Assembly: GCA_013433145.1 (NCBI GenBank)
Contig: CM024179.1
Coordinates: forward strand, 6,793,300 to 6,857,299
Direction of reading: 5' to 3'
DNA from: Ascaris suum
Taxonomy: Eukaryota > Nematoda > Chromadorea > Rhabditida > Ascarididae
Length of the DNA: 64,000 nucleotides
Part shown: piece after piece, positions 1 through 38,337 of the stretch
How the letters are laid out: every line of letters starts with the position of its first letter
Position numbering within the stretch: position 1 is the stretch's first letter
Notes under the pieces: generated by a model
Databases searched by the model: none
Seen by the model: the letters and a program-made list of their open reading frames with translations, nothing else
What the model was told of the DNA's origin: nothing
Position numbers and translations under genes: made by a program

Positions 1-3000
1 CCACCTGCCACTCGGATTATCAGGTTATCAGTAGAAAATCAATTGAATAGAATAACGCATTCACCTTTTGTGACTGGTTGGGTGATGCGAACAATATGAA
101 AGAAAATGCAGCTTCTATTAAACGCATGAAAATCTTTTTCTCGCTAAAACCGCTACAGCTGCTCTAACGATTGATATGCCAGTGAAAACGAGTATATAAA
201 ATTAATCTCTTTACATTGCACTCAATACTTCTCGTATCACTCGATTTAGAGGTCTCGGAATTGAAATTGTCGAGCACAGAGACATACAAAAATATATACG
301 TACAAGTATAGCACCACCATAATATATTTTCGCAAAACAAGTTTATATAATGATATAACAAATGATATAATGTGTAGAGTGAAATGAATAACATGGATCG
401 CATTTCGTTTTCAGATTAAACGTAAGGGCGCCGTGTAAAATGGACTTAAAAATGTTCCCCTTCGATTCAATTCATTGTCAACTGGTCTTCGAGAGCTACT
501 CTTTCAACACCGATGAGGTATATTTCTCATTTTCCGCTATAATTATTCGATCGTCTAACATAGCATACGTTGGTAATTTACAACTCTAGAGGAAGAAGAA
601 AAAATGCTTTTGTAAGGCTTGAACAGCGGAGCTTTTATAGGACTGATTGTTGTAAAGTAAGGAGATTGGAGATTTTTGAAATTTGTTTTAGGTGCGACTG
701 CTATGGCACGATATTCCCGTCACTATGATGGAGAAAGTCGAGTTACCCGACTTTGATCTACTTGGATGGAACACTGACCATCAAAGGCTAGAATATCCCA
801 ATGGTGTTTGGGATAGAGCACAGGTTATTGCTAATGCTCAAGCTTTTATTAGGTCATTGTTTTCTTCTGTTCAAACTGAAACTGACCAGTCATTTCAATC
901 AAATTTTTTTTTGCTGTGAAATCAATCAATCCCGTTTTCAGCATTTAAAAACTTCACAACAAAATATGCTGAATTAAAAGATTATTGAAAACATAAATAA
1001 TAAACAAGTAAGGAATTGTATCGATGTTGCATTATAGGTGAAGTTCACGTTTGCACGTCGCTATGGTTTTTATCTTTTCCAATCGTATTTCCCAACATCG
1101 TTAACTGTGATCAGCTCATGGGTTGGCTTCTTCTTTGATGTTCGTTCCGTTTCGGCGAGGTAAATCTTTATCGTAACATTCTGACAATACCGGAACATTC
1201 TTTTATTACTTGTTATATTACTAAAACTCTTGTGGAAATAATTTTTATATTGTAAGAAATTTTACGGACATCATTCATAAACGTTGCATCTAACTAAATG
1301 TTAAGCCGAATCGCCTATAAGTTGCGAGTCGTTATTTCTTGGCTGTGAGCAATTTACATCCGAAAACAAATACAAATTTTAATGTGCAAATAAATTGCTT
1401 TCCATGATCGAATCCAGTTCTTTATTCAGTTGTGATAGTGGATACTGATGGATGCAACTATTTGGTGCGAACTAAATTTGATTTCAGGATCACACTTGGA
1501 GTTTCATCATTGCTAGCTCTTACGTTTCAGTTTGGTAACGTCCTTCGGCATCTACCTCGCGTCAGCTATATCAAGGTTAATTGGCAGTGTTCAGTATACC
1601 AATATTTGTGAATTACTCAACTTCATTTTTAAATTGCTTTATGATGAAATGACCACCTCACATCTCGATATGCAACAGAACTTTGACATTATGAGAGAAA
1701 ATCCCTCAACTATGGTGCGATTAGCAATTAGCACATTTAGAGTGACTGGTTATAATACAACTTTTGAATGTAGTCAATTATGAGATAAATTGTGAAGATA
1801 ACTGTAGAAAAATATGTTCGATCCGGAATGGCATTGAAACAGATTTCGCCTCATGCATATTTGGGAATATAGGTGCACCGAGCAGTGCATATTTCTATAT
1901 TTGCATGTGTGTTCATCGGTTTGTCGGCGTGTCTGTCTGCGTAGTACCTTTAATTTGAGATTCACACAAATTAGAGCAGAAGCGTACACGCCGAAATCTG
2001 AATGGTTGACGTTTGCGAAGTTTCAAATTGTTGCATCAACTTCAGCAGCAGTTATTAGCTATTAAAGCAACTCGGATATTTGCATACAGTTAACATCGGT
2101 TTGAATATCGTTTCAAAAAACGCTCAGATTTCAGCGGATAAAAGTTTTTAAATATTAATATGAGCAATCGTTTCGGCTAAAATATGAATACATTATTGTA
2201 AATGTTTCATTATTTGTGTGCAATTTATGAAACCGATTTGTTTGATGGATACAACTGAGAACGTGTCTATCGTGTCAACCCCTCCGGCATATTTTTTTCA
2301 CTTGCATTAAATTTTCCTCAATCGTTTGAAGATCTTTTAGAGATTTGCACTGTTTTTTATTTCTTGCCAGCATAAAGCAAAAGAAAGAAATAATTTCAGT
2401 GTTTGGATGTTTGGATGATTTTCTCGGTGATTTTTATATTTTTCACTCTTGTCGAATTGGCTATTGTTTGCCAACTGAACAGGTCAGCTTTTTTTTCTCA
2501 TCTCAATATGTTTGCCTTCAATAAAAAAGTGATGATGAGGCGTTCTTTAATTGAGATTTCTTCCTTATAATTTCACCTTCTTTTGTTTTTCAATATTCTT
2601 CATCATTTCTGAGTTCAGACTTGAATATTTTCCTCATAAAAAACGTATAAATGATTTGTGTATCCGCCAAAATTAGTGGATAAATTTAACTTCAAGCAAC
2701 TCTCTTCTAATTTTACGTTCCTTTCCATGTAGCTATGCGCAATTCATAAGAAAATCTTGAAGTAAAAAATGAGGTCAAGGATCGAGAAGTGCAAAAGACA
2801 AACGTAAGGTAACAGTTGGAACTTATGTAATGAAAATATTGAGTGGCGCACGAGAATAATAAAATTTTAATCATTATTCAAATTACTTTCACTCGAACTC
2901 GAGTCATTGAATATTTTATTCACGAGCCAAAAGTTTGTTTAATGCAACGTTCGTTGAATTGTACTTTTAGATGAATAAGAGAACTTAGAAGTTGGGAGAA

Positions 3001-5437
3001 AAAGTACATCGATGACGACGGAGGTCGAATAGAATATGAAGCACTCAAAAATGTGTTCATGAATTACCCATCCTCGTTTCATTTTATTCATGGCTCTCTC
3101 TTCATGCATCACCCTCTCCCTCCCTTTATGAACTACCTCTCCCTCGTCATGCGAAATGCAGTTGTGATTTGCAGACGTTTTACAGATGGGAACGAGAAAG
3201 GCAAATTGGATCGAAAGTATTGGGCCATTGGCTCAATCAGATAAGGTAATATGCGTTGCCATTTAAATAATACTTCTTCAGTAGTAAGTATCATATATTT
3301 TCTGCGATCTCGCACTCGTTAATGCGTAGCGCTATATCATCCAAGAATGCAGCTCTTTAGTTAAAGAATTCTATATATGTGTTCGCTTATTTGAATTAAT
3401 CCCTTCGTTGATTCAGCATAAAAGGCTATCGCAAAGAAATTTCATGCAAATGTTTTGTTCTTATATGATCTTTTGGATTTATTACCATCTTGATCAACTC
3501 CAAAAATTGTGTTTTGTAGAACGAAAAGAGTTTTCGCTCTTCCTCAAAAGCGAGAATAAGGTATAAGATACGGTAATAGCACAGCCTGAGGTTTCATTAA
3601 ATAAGAATTGGAGATTCGGAACGAGGAAAAGCAAAAGAGCATTACTAAGCTCAACTCTCAGCATGAGTCCCTCACATGTCGAACTCACTCGGAAAGTATG
3701 ATAATGATTACGGATTTAATTAACGTTTAGTCGTTTTCATGACTGCTTTAGGTTTTCTTGTGCGCCGTTTGGTGAAGTAGAACTGTTGAAAGTTTTCATT
3801 TCGATTTATTCCTATATTGAAACACTTTGCGATCAATGAACGAATTAGCTCAATAAAGGTTCCTCTACCCGTTATTCGATAAAACTTCAGAAAGACAAGA
3901 AATCGTGATATGAAATCAAATGGACGTCATATAGAGGATATACGGAGGCGTCCCTTATTGACCCCAGGAAATCAGGTTAATTCAACCACTCATCAAGCGA
4001 AATCCTCGATTGATTCTACGGATGGTACTCTCTCTCCGCAGACAAATCCACTCCTTGGGTCACCGATGGTCAGTGACAGCTCAAAAAAGGTTGAACACCA
4101 GTTTGAACTGTTGAAATTAATGGAAGTGCACCGATAACGTCATTCTGTAATATATCGCTTCCATGAAAGTATAGCGACGGTAGAAGGGAATAAACTACCT
4201 GAGGCAACTAATAAAATAATTTGTAAAAAAATATATGAATGCTGCTTTAACTGCTTACAATCAAAGAGGCTATTAAACGGCAACAGCTCAACAACAACTG
4301 TCGGGTTGCAATTCACTATTATGTTCAGTGGGTCTAGTGGGGTCAGTCTTGATCAGTCGGCGCAGATATCCCTTATCAAGCATTTTTGTTAATAAACTTC
4401 AAACTGCTATTCAAAAATTGACCGATTCAAAATTTGATTGCACCAAATCGACAAATATTTCACTTCATTTACATATATCTGCTTAATGAGCATATGTGAA
4501 AATGAACACTTTAATTATAGAAAATTTTAGTGGAATTATTACTTCTAGATGAATGGTGAAGAAAGGAACTTATATAGAGCGATGTTTTCACGGTTACGCG
4601 CATGTTTGTGCTCGTCCGATCACGATTGGACGATCACTTCAGTACAGGTTCGTCGCTGCTTAAAAGTTCACATATTAGACCACCTTAAGTTGTTGTCATA
4701 ACTAACTAGTCGAATATATCATAGACTTTTAAGAAAGGTGTAAAGTGGGCGAGGGGGGGGGGGGTGGGAGAGATGAGGGAAGGAAGGATGAAAGAATTGC
4801 CATTTGCCGTCAGTTAGCGTCAGGCCACGCGCACCATGCAAGGAAACGGGGAGAGGATGGAGCGAAAACAAGGGAAAGGGGAATTTAATTACAACTTCAC
4901 CCACGCTGGCATTCTTTTCCTGTCCTAAGTCAATATCAGTAGGCTTTATCAGCTGCATTCTTTAATACACACCTAACCATATGATATTTTCGCTAAGCAT
5001 AATCGTTTTCGATGCACTTATCAGTGGCTTTACATAAACCACGTGAATGCTTCGAGTGTCGAATGCGAATGAACAAACGGCGGTTATCATTGATGAAATG
5101 AAAAATAAAATCGCAAAGAACACAATCCAATGAGAGTGCATTCTAATTCTCAATGGAAATTAAAATTGATTTCAGGTCGATCGGTGCTCAATGATTATGT
5201 TTCCACTCGCGTTTCTCGTTTTTAATATAACGTAAGTTCATCTACCACTTATGTGACTTCGTTGAGGTGGAAATCTTATAATTCGTTATGCATATATTGA
5301 TGATTCTGAATCTATTCGTTCTAAGGGCTTCTCGAGGAGAGCTTTTTGATAAATGAGCAATTCAAATTGCCCGTCAACGAGATTCTGTTTTCAGATATTG
5401 GTCGATATATTTCATCAAGATGGATAGGCCGATTTAG
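1..5437 (+). CDS. Cys-loop ligand-gated ion channel subunit, 5'-truncated by window edge
   Basis: Pentameric neurotransmitter-gated channel subunit of the plasma membrane. Exons: <1-23, 415-517, 692-823, 1038-1159, 1488-1575, 2400-2482, 3186-3245, 3891-4125, 4549-4647, 5176-5231, 5395-5437. All phases agree and give 347 residues plus stop; the signal peptide and early ligand-binding domain lie outside the window. Seen: a Cys-loop with 13 residues between cysteines ([15 protein letters not shown]), TM1 ([19 protein letters not shown]), TM2 ([19 protein letters not shown]), TM3 ([19 protein letters not shown]), an intracellular loop, and TM4 ([19 protein letters not shown]) with a tail of about ten residues. 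The TM1-TM2 linker reads SVSAR where anion channels usually have PAR. Loop C lacks vicinal cysteines, arguing against a classic nicotinic alpha subunit. The best fit is a nematode lgc-type, probably anion-selective, orphan subunit. The end of exon 3891-4125 (GAA|GTGCAC) is the least certain junction. It converges on the kinase gene. Confidence 0.88.
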
Positions 5438-5474
5438 CAGCAATACTTCCGTGATATTTATGCGCATGAACTTG

Positions 5475-5480
5475 AATAAA
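5475..5480 (+). terminator. polyadenylation signal AATAAA of the channel gene
   Basis: A canonical AATAAA hexamer lies 38 bases after the channel stop codon, at the expected distance for a short nematode 3' UTR. Inferred from position only. Confidence 0.55.
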
Positions 5481-7339
5481 ACTTTTTGCTGTATTCCAAT
5501 ACTGTAGAATTGTAGTCTTAGTTGCAGCTTTTTTAAGGTTTTTTTGGATGAAGATTCTCGATCGTTGTGCACTAAAGCCAAGCTCAGTGATTCAAAGCAC
5601 GAACTTTAGTGCCATACATAGAAACATATCACTGCGAATACATTCTAGTTTAAACGTCCTCTCTCAGTACTCCTCTCAGATTAGCCATTCAGAAGTAGAG
5701 TAAGTAAAATTACTGGACGATCGAATTCGTCGTAATAAAAATTTTCCTAAACGACTTTAAAAGGAAATCCTGGAAATAAGAGAGTCACAGATATCGAACG
5801 TCTTCTACAACTCTTGTCATCGGTGTTAACTGCCCTGTGATCAGCCAACGATACTTCCAAAGTATAGCGATATAAATCTGAATCGAAGGCCAAAAGATTC
5901 TAGCAAAAATTGATTTTTTCCACTTCATCTAACATAAAATCTAAAAGAGGTGTTTCCTTAGAAACATTCAAAGTTATGATGCCATAAATAATAGCTGGTA
6001 GCACATAACTCTTAACGGCCAAAGCAATATTCTAGTAGGCGTATTACAACCACACTAATACAGTTGTATGAAAATCCAATAAGTTTACTATGTTTTAACG
6101 GACTGTAGAGATTACTCTTCGTCTGTTGTACGGGTTACTCTCCGGCTGTTGTAGAGTTTGTTTTTTGAATTATTTGCTTACGTTCCATTACAGTTTCTTT
6201 TCCAATATAGCACGATTGAATATGTAAGGATTTTCATGCATGGAACGCATCCTTAGAAAGGTGCAACGAAGTGTATTCTTCAGGAAGTTTTTTGCTTCTG
6301 CAATGAAAAAGAATAAAACAATTGAATTCACTAAGCGATTTCATTGAAATTGCTGCAAAGTTTTTAAACGTTTTTAAACCTCTTCGTCTTTGTCGACGGC
6401 AATCTGCAAAATCTCCGAAGAAGAACTCAGGGATCAGTGATTAAAGGGTCACGATTGCTCTCAAGATGAAAGTTACCCTCTTCTAAGCATCTTTCTCCGG
6501 TTTTTTGCCATTTCCGATATTTGCCCATCGCATGAATTTCAATTCATCTATCTGTCGTAATTCACCGTTTGAAGGGCGAATAGGAGAAATTTGATGGGAA
6601 AAACACATCATAGTCGAATGTCATCGCAACTACATGGAACAAGTGGTCATCTAGAAGCAAAAATGATTCAAAATTGGAGAGAAATGTGTAGTAAGCGAAA
6701 AGATCAATAGAAGATTGAAGAGGTGAATTGTGTGAGAAGAGTTCAACTCAGAAATGAGCTGCTATGACAATTCAAAGAATTGAATTTAAAGTTTGATTTA
6801 TGCATTTATCGATAATTATTTAAACTCCAAAATGAGTTGATAAGAATTGCAAAGAATAAATTTTATTGCCACAATTCAATTTCATAAATAAATACATTTC
6901 GAATTAAAAAAAAAAAAGAAACAAATAAAGCCTTTGGATGTATTTTCAACAATTCGCGCAGCGATAATACTGCATATGTGCGATTTCATTCCCCTCATTG
7001 CGCTCAATTGTCCTTTGTTGCTTGTCTCCTCAGTTTATACCATGTACTTCGTTTGCGCATACCTATGAAATGATCAGGTAAACTTCTAGCAAATAAACAC
7101 TCCGTAAAAATTTACATGCCAGTATAAATAGAACTGGAACTCGCCGAATTATATTCATATAAAAACTGAGAATTCATTGTGCTTCCTAGATTTAAATTTG
7201 TGGGTTTTCCTATATATACTATTCTGGTAAATCCCTTACCTTAAAAGGAAAGAAAGGGAGGGAATGAACTAATTTTGAAGTTATTTCATGCATTTGTCTA
7301 CTTTCTCCGCATCATTTTTCAATTGTATTTGTTTTGCCT
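5481..7339. other. intergenic region between convergent genes
   Basis: About 1.9 kb of AT-rich DNA between the 3' ends of the plus-strand channel and the minus-strand kinase. No open frame with splice signals or family resemblance was seen on either strand. It must hold the 3' UTRs of both genes; no clear AATAAA was found close to the kinase stop on the minus strand. Confidence 0.5.
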
Positions 7340-34524
<27,185 letters not shown>

Positions 34525-34590
34525 CGAGTGTCGGCCGTGATGTGGATCGTCGTGCTCCGAGTGGCTTCACCTTTCCGGAGCCGCCCCTTA

Positions 34591-34601
34591 GCTGAAATCC
34601 T
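34591..34601 (-). promoter_or_regulatory. candidate trans-splice or 5'-UTR acceptor of the kinase gene
   Basis: On the minus strand a TAGGATTTCAG acceptor-like string ends at 34592, and the following base 34591 would start a 67-nt leader before the kinase ATG at 34524. Nematode genes commonly receive a spliced leader at such a site. An upstream cis-spliced exon is equally possible. Confidence 0.3.
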
Positions 34602-36483
34602 ATTGGTACTCATTCTATGCAACGCCCACAAAAGTTTATGTCCTAGCACCGCCCTGTAGTGCTGCATTGCTGTCTTCTCATCGTGCAAATAACTAATCCT
34701 ATTATATACTTCCTATCATAGAATATTACAATTCATTTCATTGTTAGTTTACAACTGAGTTAATATATGAAACGAGTTCGATTCGATCGGAGTTTTTTTT
34801 TTTTCATTTCTAATTGAACTAAACTTAGAAAAGTGCGTATCGCTGTGAAATCGACTCTCATAATTATTATTGTTATATAAAAAGTTCCGCTCTTTCCATC
34901 CATAATTTATTCCTATTTGAGGCTTCAGATTCCATTACTAAATCAGACAGTTTGTGCATTCAATGAACACTCCTCAAAGTTCAATAAAGCTGAAATGTGT
35001 TCCAATTTTTCAATCAAGGAAACGTATTTGCAATCATTTTATTGCACTCTTCCGCCAGTCGACTGCAGCATAAAACCCGACGAACCGTTGAATGGCGTCC
35101 AACGATGCACACATATCATCTACAAATGTGCAACCGTTGTTATGGGGGCTGCCTGTTGTATCGCATTGCCAGATGTTTCACAGGTCATTGCTATATACCT
35201 CCTGAAAGGATACTTCAGTATCAAATCGAGTGGAATTGCAATGCATAATAGGGAAAAGATACCTGAAAACTTTCCTCAAAAGTGAAGAAAATTTCTTGTA
35301 TGTTTTGTCTCCTCTAATTCTTCCCCACTACCCATAGGTGGCATCCTCATGCAAAATATGTTCGTTGATTTTAGTATGAACATTTGTGAGTATTCGAACG
35401 TGAATAAAAGCAATTATGCTAATTCGAATCTCTATGTAGTCAGCTAACTTGCTTGTCTAATTATTGTATACGTTAGCAAAACGAAGCGTTATTGAATGCA
35501 TACGCACATGTGAATACAAACATATGTATGCGTTGATGTTTTCATCAAATGCTTACAACAAAATCGCCACTGTTTTTGTGTAGAAATTGTACTTAATAAT
35601 GGTAATTCCAATTCCATTCCCATTGGTATATTAAACTTTAGGGTATCACTTATGGATTGAGAATTTAAAAATTTCCTTACTAATATGGAGATTATTCTTT
35701 AAAAGAGAAAATAATTTGTGGAGTACCAATTAATGCGATAGCGAATTTTTTGAATGTAAGTTGGATTTTTTTTTTTGGAACAAAACGAAAATTATATAAA
35801 AATGACTTTCAAATGGGAGAAAGTAAGCAATTTCTCAATTCAAAAAAAAAATCAAAACATATTTTCTAATTGTTATCCGAATTGCAAATAAAACAAACAA
35901 CAAAAATTAAGATTTTTTTTTGTTTTTTTCCCAGCCAATTACAGAATTTCCCGATATTTTATGAGTACGATCGGAAATAGTACGGATCCTATTGATTGTT
36001 TGCCATTGATCCTCACTTATTCATAATGAACTTCAATGAACAGAGTTTTGGAAAATATTTTTACTGCTTTTTTTGTGCAGTTTTTCAAAAAAGTGATTTT
36101 TTTTTGAGAAGAAATTATAAAAAATTTCGAAGTCGTTGCCGTAGAAAAATTCATTGATAATAGAGTAAAGAAACGAGAAAAGCTGCAGAGTTAAAGGCTT
36201 TTCTATGTGTGGAAACAATTATATTCTCGAAATTCGCTTCCAAAGTAAATGAAAGAGAATAGAGAGTGAAATAATGTCGTTCGGCTACATTTTATCGCTA
36301 TTGTTTATCGCTATTGTTTGAGCTTGTCGAAAACCTGATGTATATGTTCCTTAGCAAAACGATGTTCCTTAGTTCGTCGTTATGTAATCGCCTACGGCAA
36401 TTAACACCAATAAACAAGTTCATATTCGACCGAATCAGCACCTGTTTTCATTGCTGCAAATCATTCATATCATTGACTGTGCT
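34602..36483. other. intergenic region between divergent kinase and cysteine-rich protein genes
   Basis: About 1.9 kb that should contain both promoters. Two overlapping open frames on the plus strand near 34.9-35.3 kb lack ATG-led, spliced or recognisable structure and were not called. Poly-T and poly-A runs are frequent. No TATA box or specific factor site can be assigned with confidence. Confidence 0.45.
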
Positions 36484-37120
36484 ATGCGAGCGCTTCTATG
36501 TTTGATCGTCGCAGCTGTTTCACTATGCGGACAAGTTGAAGCGGCGAGATCGTGTCCAGCAACATGTAGTCCTCATGTCACACTTCCATGGTAATTCATA
36601 TATCAAGACCTATAGTTCTTGTATTATACTCATCAAGTTCCTGGTTTTTTTTTTAAATTCAAGAACTATCTTGAACTATCTTGTACTAATTCAAGAACTA
36701 ACAGTTCATATATTAACGTGGTTTTTTTTTGAGAAAATTTTCAGTGCTTATTTCTTTCTATGAGACTCTTCTAGCGGTATCGCTACATAGAAAGCAGGTA
36801 GTTATCGCTAGCAAATATTTGTGGCTCATTCGATCTCTTCACAGCACTTTTTTTTGAGACTTTCACTGCACCTGAATGGATAGCAGTATTTTTTATTTCG
36901 GTTGGAGCATTAATGAAAGCATTTCAAATGTGAATTTTTCAGTTCATTCGGAAGCCTTGATCGCTGTATTGAAAATACATGCCGCGATTTATGTTCGAAG
37001 GATGACTATCGTAAGATGATATCATGCTATTGTCGTGGAAGTGCTGAAGGACCGACACTACGATCATGCTTCTGCGGACCGTCAACTCATAGTGCTAAAC
37101 CTAAAAAGATACTTTTTTAA
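36484..37120 (+). CDS. small cysteine-rich secreted protein, 94 residues, family not recognised
   Basis: Two exons, 36484-36590 and 36943-37120, joined in phase through a split cysteine codon (TG|T), with donor ATG|GTAATT and acceptor AATTTTTCAG. The protein opens with a textbook signal peptide (MRALLCLIVAAVSLCGQVEA, cleavage expected just after), followed by a mature chain of about 74 residues with ten cysteines and a basic tail (AKPKKILF). Ten cysteines with no membrane segment suggest a compact, disulphide-bonded extracellular protein. An AATAAA lies about 70 nt after the stop. I cannot match the cysteine spacing to a named domain and assign no function. It is divergent from the kinase and lies upstream of XPD. 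The coding-like pattern is strong but rests on two exons without homology support. Confidence 0.65.
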
Positions 37121-37190
37121 ATGTATAAAAATATCGGTGGCAATATGTATAAAAAGGATGAATAAGAGATGAAATCGTTGAAATTATTCG

Positions 37191-37196
37191 AATAAA
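37191..37196 (+). terminator. polyadenylation signal AATAAA of the cysteine-rich protein gene
   Basis: Canonical hexamer about 70 bases after the stop codon of the two-exon cysteine-rich protein gene. It supports that the gene is real and ends here. Confidence 0.5.
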
Positions 37197-37668
37197 TTTC
37201 AACTGATATTGAAATATCAATGCAACAATTGTTTGTTGTGATACTCGATATGATATAGTAGAACACAATATGAGCATGAATGAGGATGGATAAGCGAAAA
37301 TTTGAGATTTCTAACATTTCCATTGGAATTGCTTTATAAATTATTATTGTACTTGAGGAGGTAGTATTGACAGCTGGTACTGTAATAGTAAAGTATCACC
37401 AAATGTAAACTCCGCCGGATAGTACCCTTTTTTACCCTCAAGCGTACCTTATACTGGCAGCCTTCCGTTCCACCTTTCATCTTACACCCAAGGGCTCTCC
37501 TCGGCACATTGTCCTGTTTCCTTCCAAGTAGTTGTATTAGAGGCTTCGCTTTCTAAGAAGCAAATGCAAACTATCATGTCAACTTTTGACAAGATACTTG
37601 AGAAAATTTCTTTATTGTACTTCCTATCAAATGAATTAGTGCCTCAGAATAAAACTGTTCATTTTTAA

Positions 37669-38337
37669 CCTAAGCCTACCCTATACCCGTTATATTTTGT
37701 GACCATAGATTTGCTTGTTCACCTGCTAGAAGTGCCATCTGTGCATACAAAGCACATACTGATGAGCAAACAAGCGCGAGCAAAAGATATCCCTTATATT
37801 ACCGACAGGATAGGATGCATTCGAGCTGTCGTTCTGAAGCAACTGCAGTTAATAACAAAAGCAACAAATTGTTTTTATTCGAAGTTTGCTTATTGATTTA
37901 TCGAAGAAAACGAGGCTTGTATAGGGAGCAATGAAATGCTTTTTCGATTAGAGCAAATGAAAAATGTTGGAAGCACAACACTGGTAGTGACGCAGAGATC
38001 AACGACGGATAAACGATTCATGAAGATGGACCGGTATGAGTTTCAGCAATGCTTTCGAAGAGGTTGCTTCAAGGTGCGGACGGCTCCTCATGGCGAATTT
38101 TATAAGACATAATTCACCAAAGCAATATCTCTTAGGAACGTTTATGTTCTGACATCGCCGTTTCAATGTGAAGGACAATTCAGTGCACCCACTTTGATAT
38201 ACGAGCGGTTAGAGATATTGAAAGTGAGGCCTAATCAAATCAAACCACAAGTACTGCCAAAATATAATGGAAGTGGTATGCATGAATACTCGATAAAAAT
38301 TCAAAAGAAGTTTGAACAGTGGCCAATTTCAGCGTAA
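37669..38337 (+). pseudogene. decayed open frame with two internal stops, not recognised
   Basis: One plus-strand frame stays open for about 222 codons except for TGA at 37894-37896 and TAA at 38110-38112, closing at TAA 38335-38337. In DNA this AT-rich more than ten stops would be expected by chance. The translation has protein-like composition, for example FRLEQMKNVGSTTLVVTQR and TLIYERLEILKVRPNQIK. No GT/AG pair removes the stops, so a decayed gene or transposon-derived frame is more likely than a spliced gene. The stretch around CFRRGCFKVRTAPHGEF faintly recalls FLYWCH-type zinc fingers found in some transposases. This is only a guess. Confidence 0.4.

Noticed and set aside
3186..3245. 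Alternative phase-0 reading of this channel exon ([15 protein letters not shown])
   Set aside because: It would run into a stop in the next exon (3891). The phase-2 reading, [19 protein letters not shown], joins both neighbours without stops.
4126..4137. Stop codon at 4135 as the end of the channel protein
   Set aside because: It would omit TM4, which is clearly encoded farther on at 5176-5437. A phase-0 donor at 4126 and the exon 4549-4647 bridge the gap.
34917..35285. Two overlapping plus-strand open frames, one cysteine-containing, between the kinase and the cysteine-rich gene
   Set aside because: Neither begins with a suitable ATG plus signal sequence; no convincing splice partners or similarity. 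The cysteines look coincidental.
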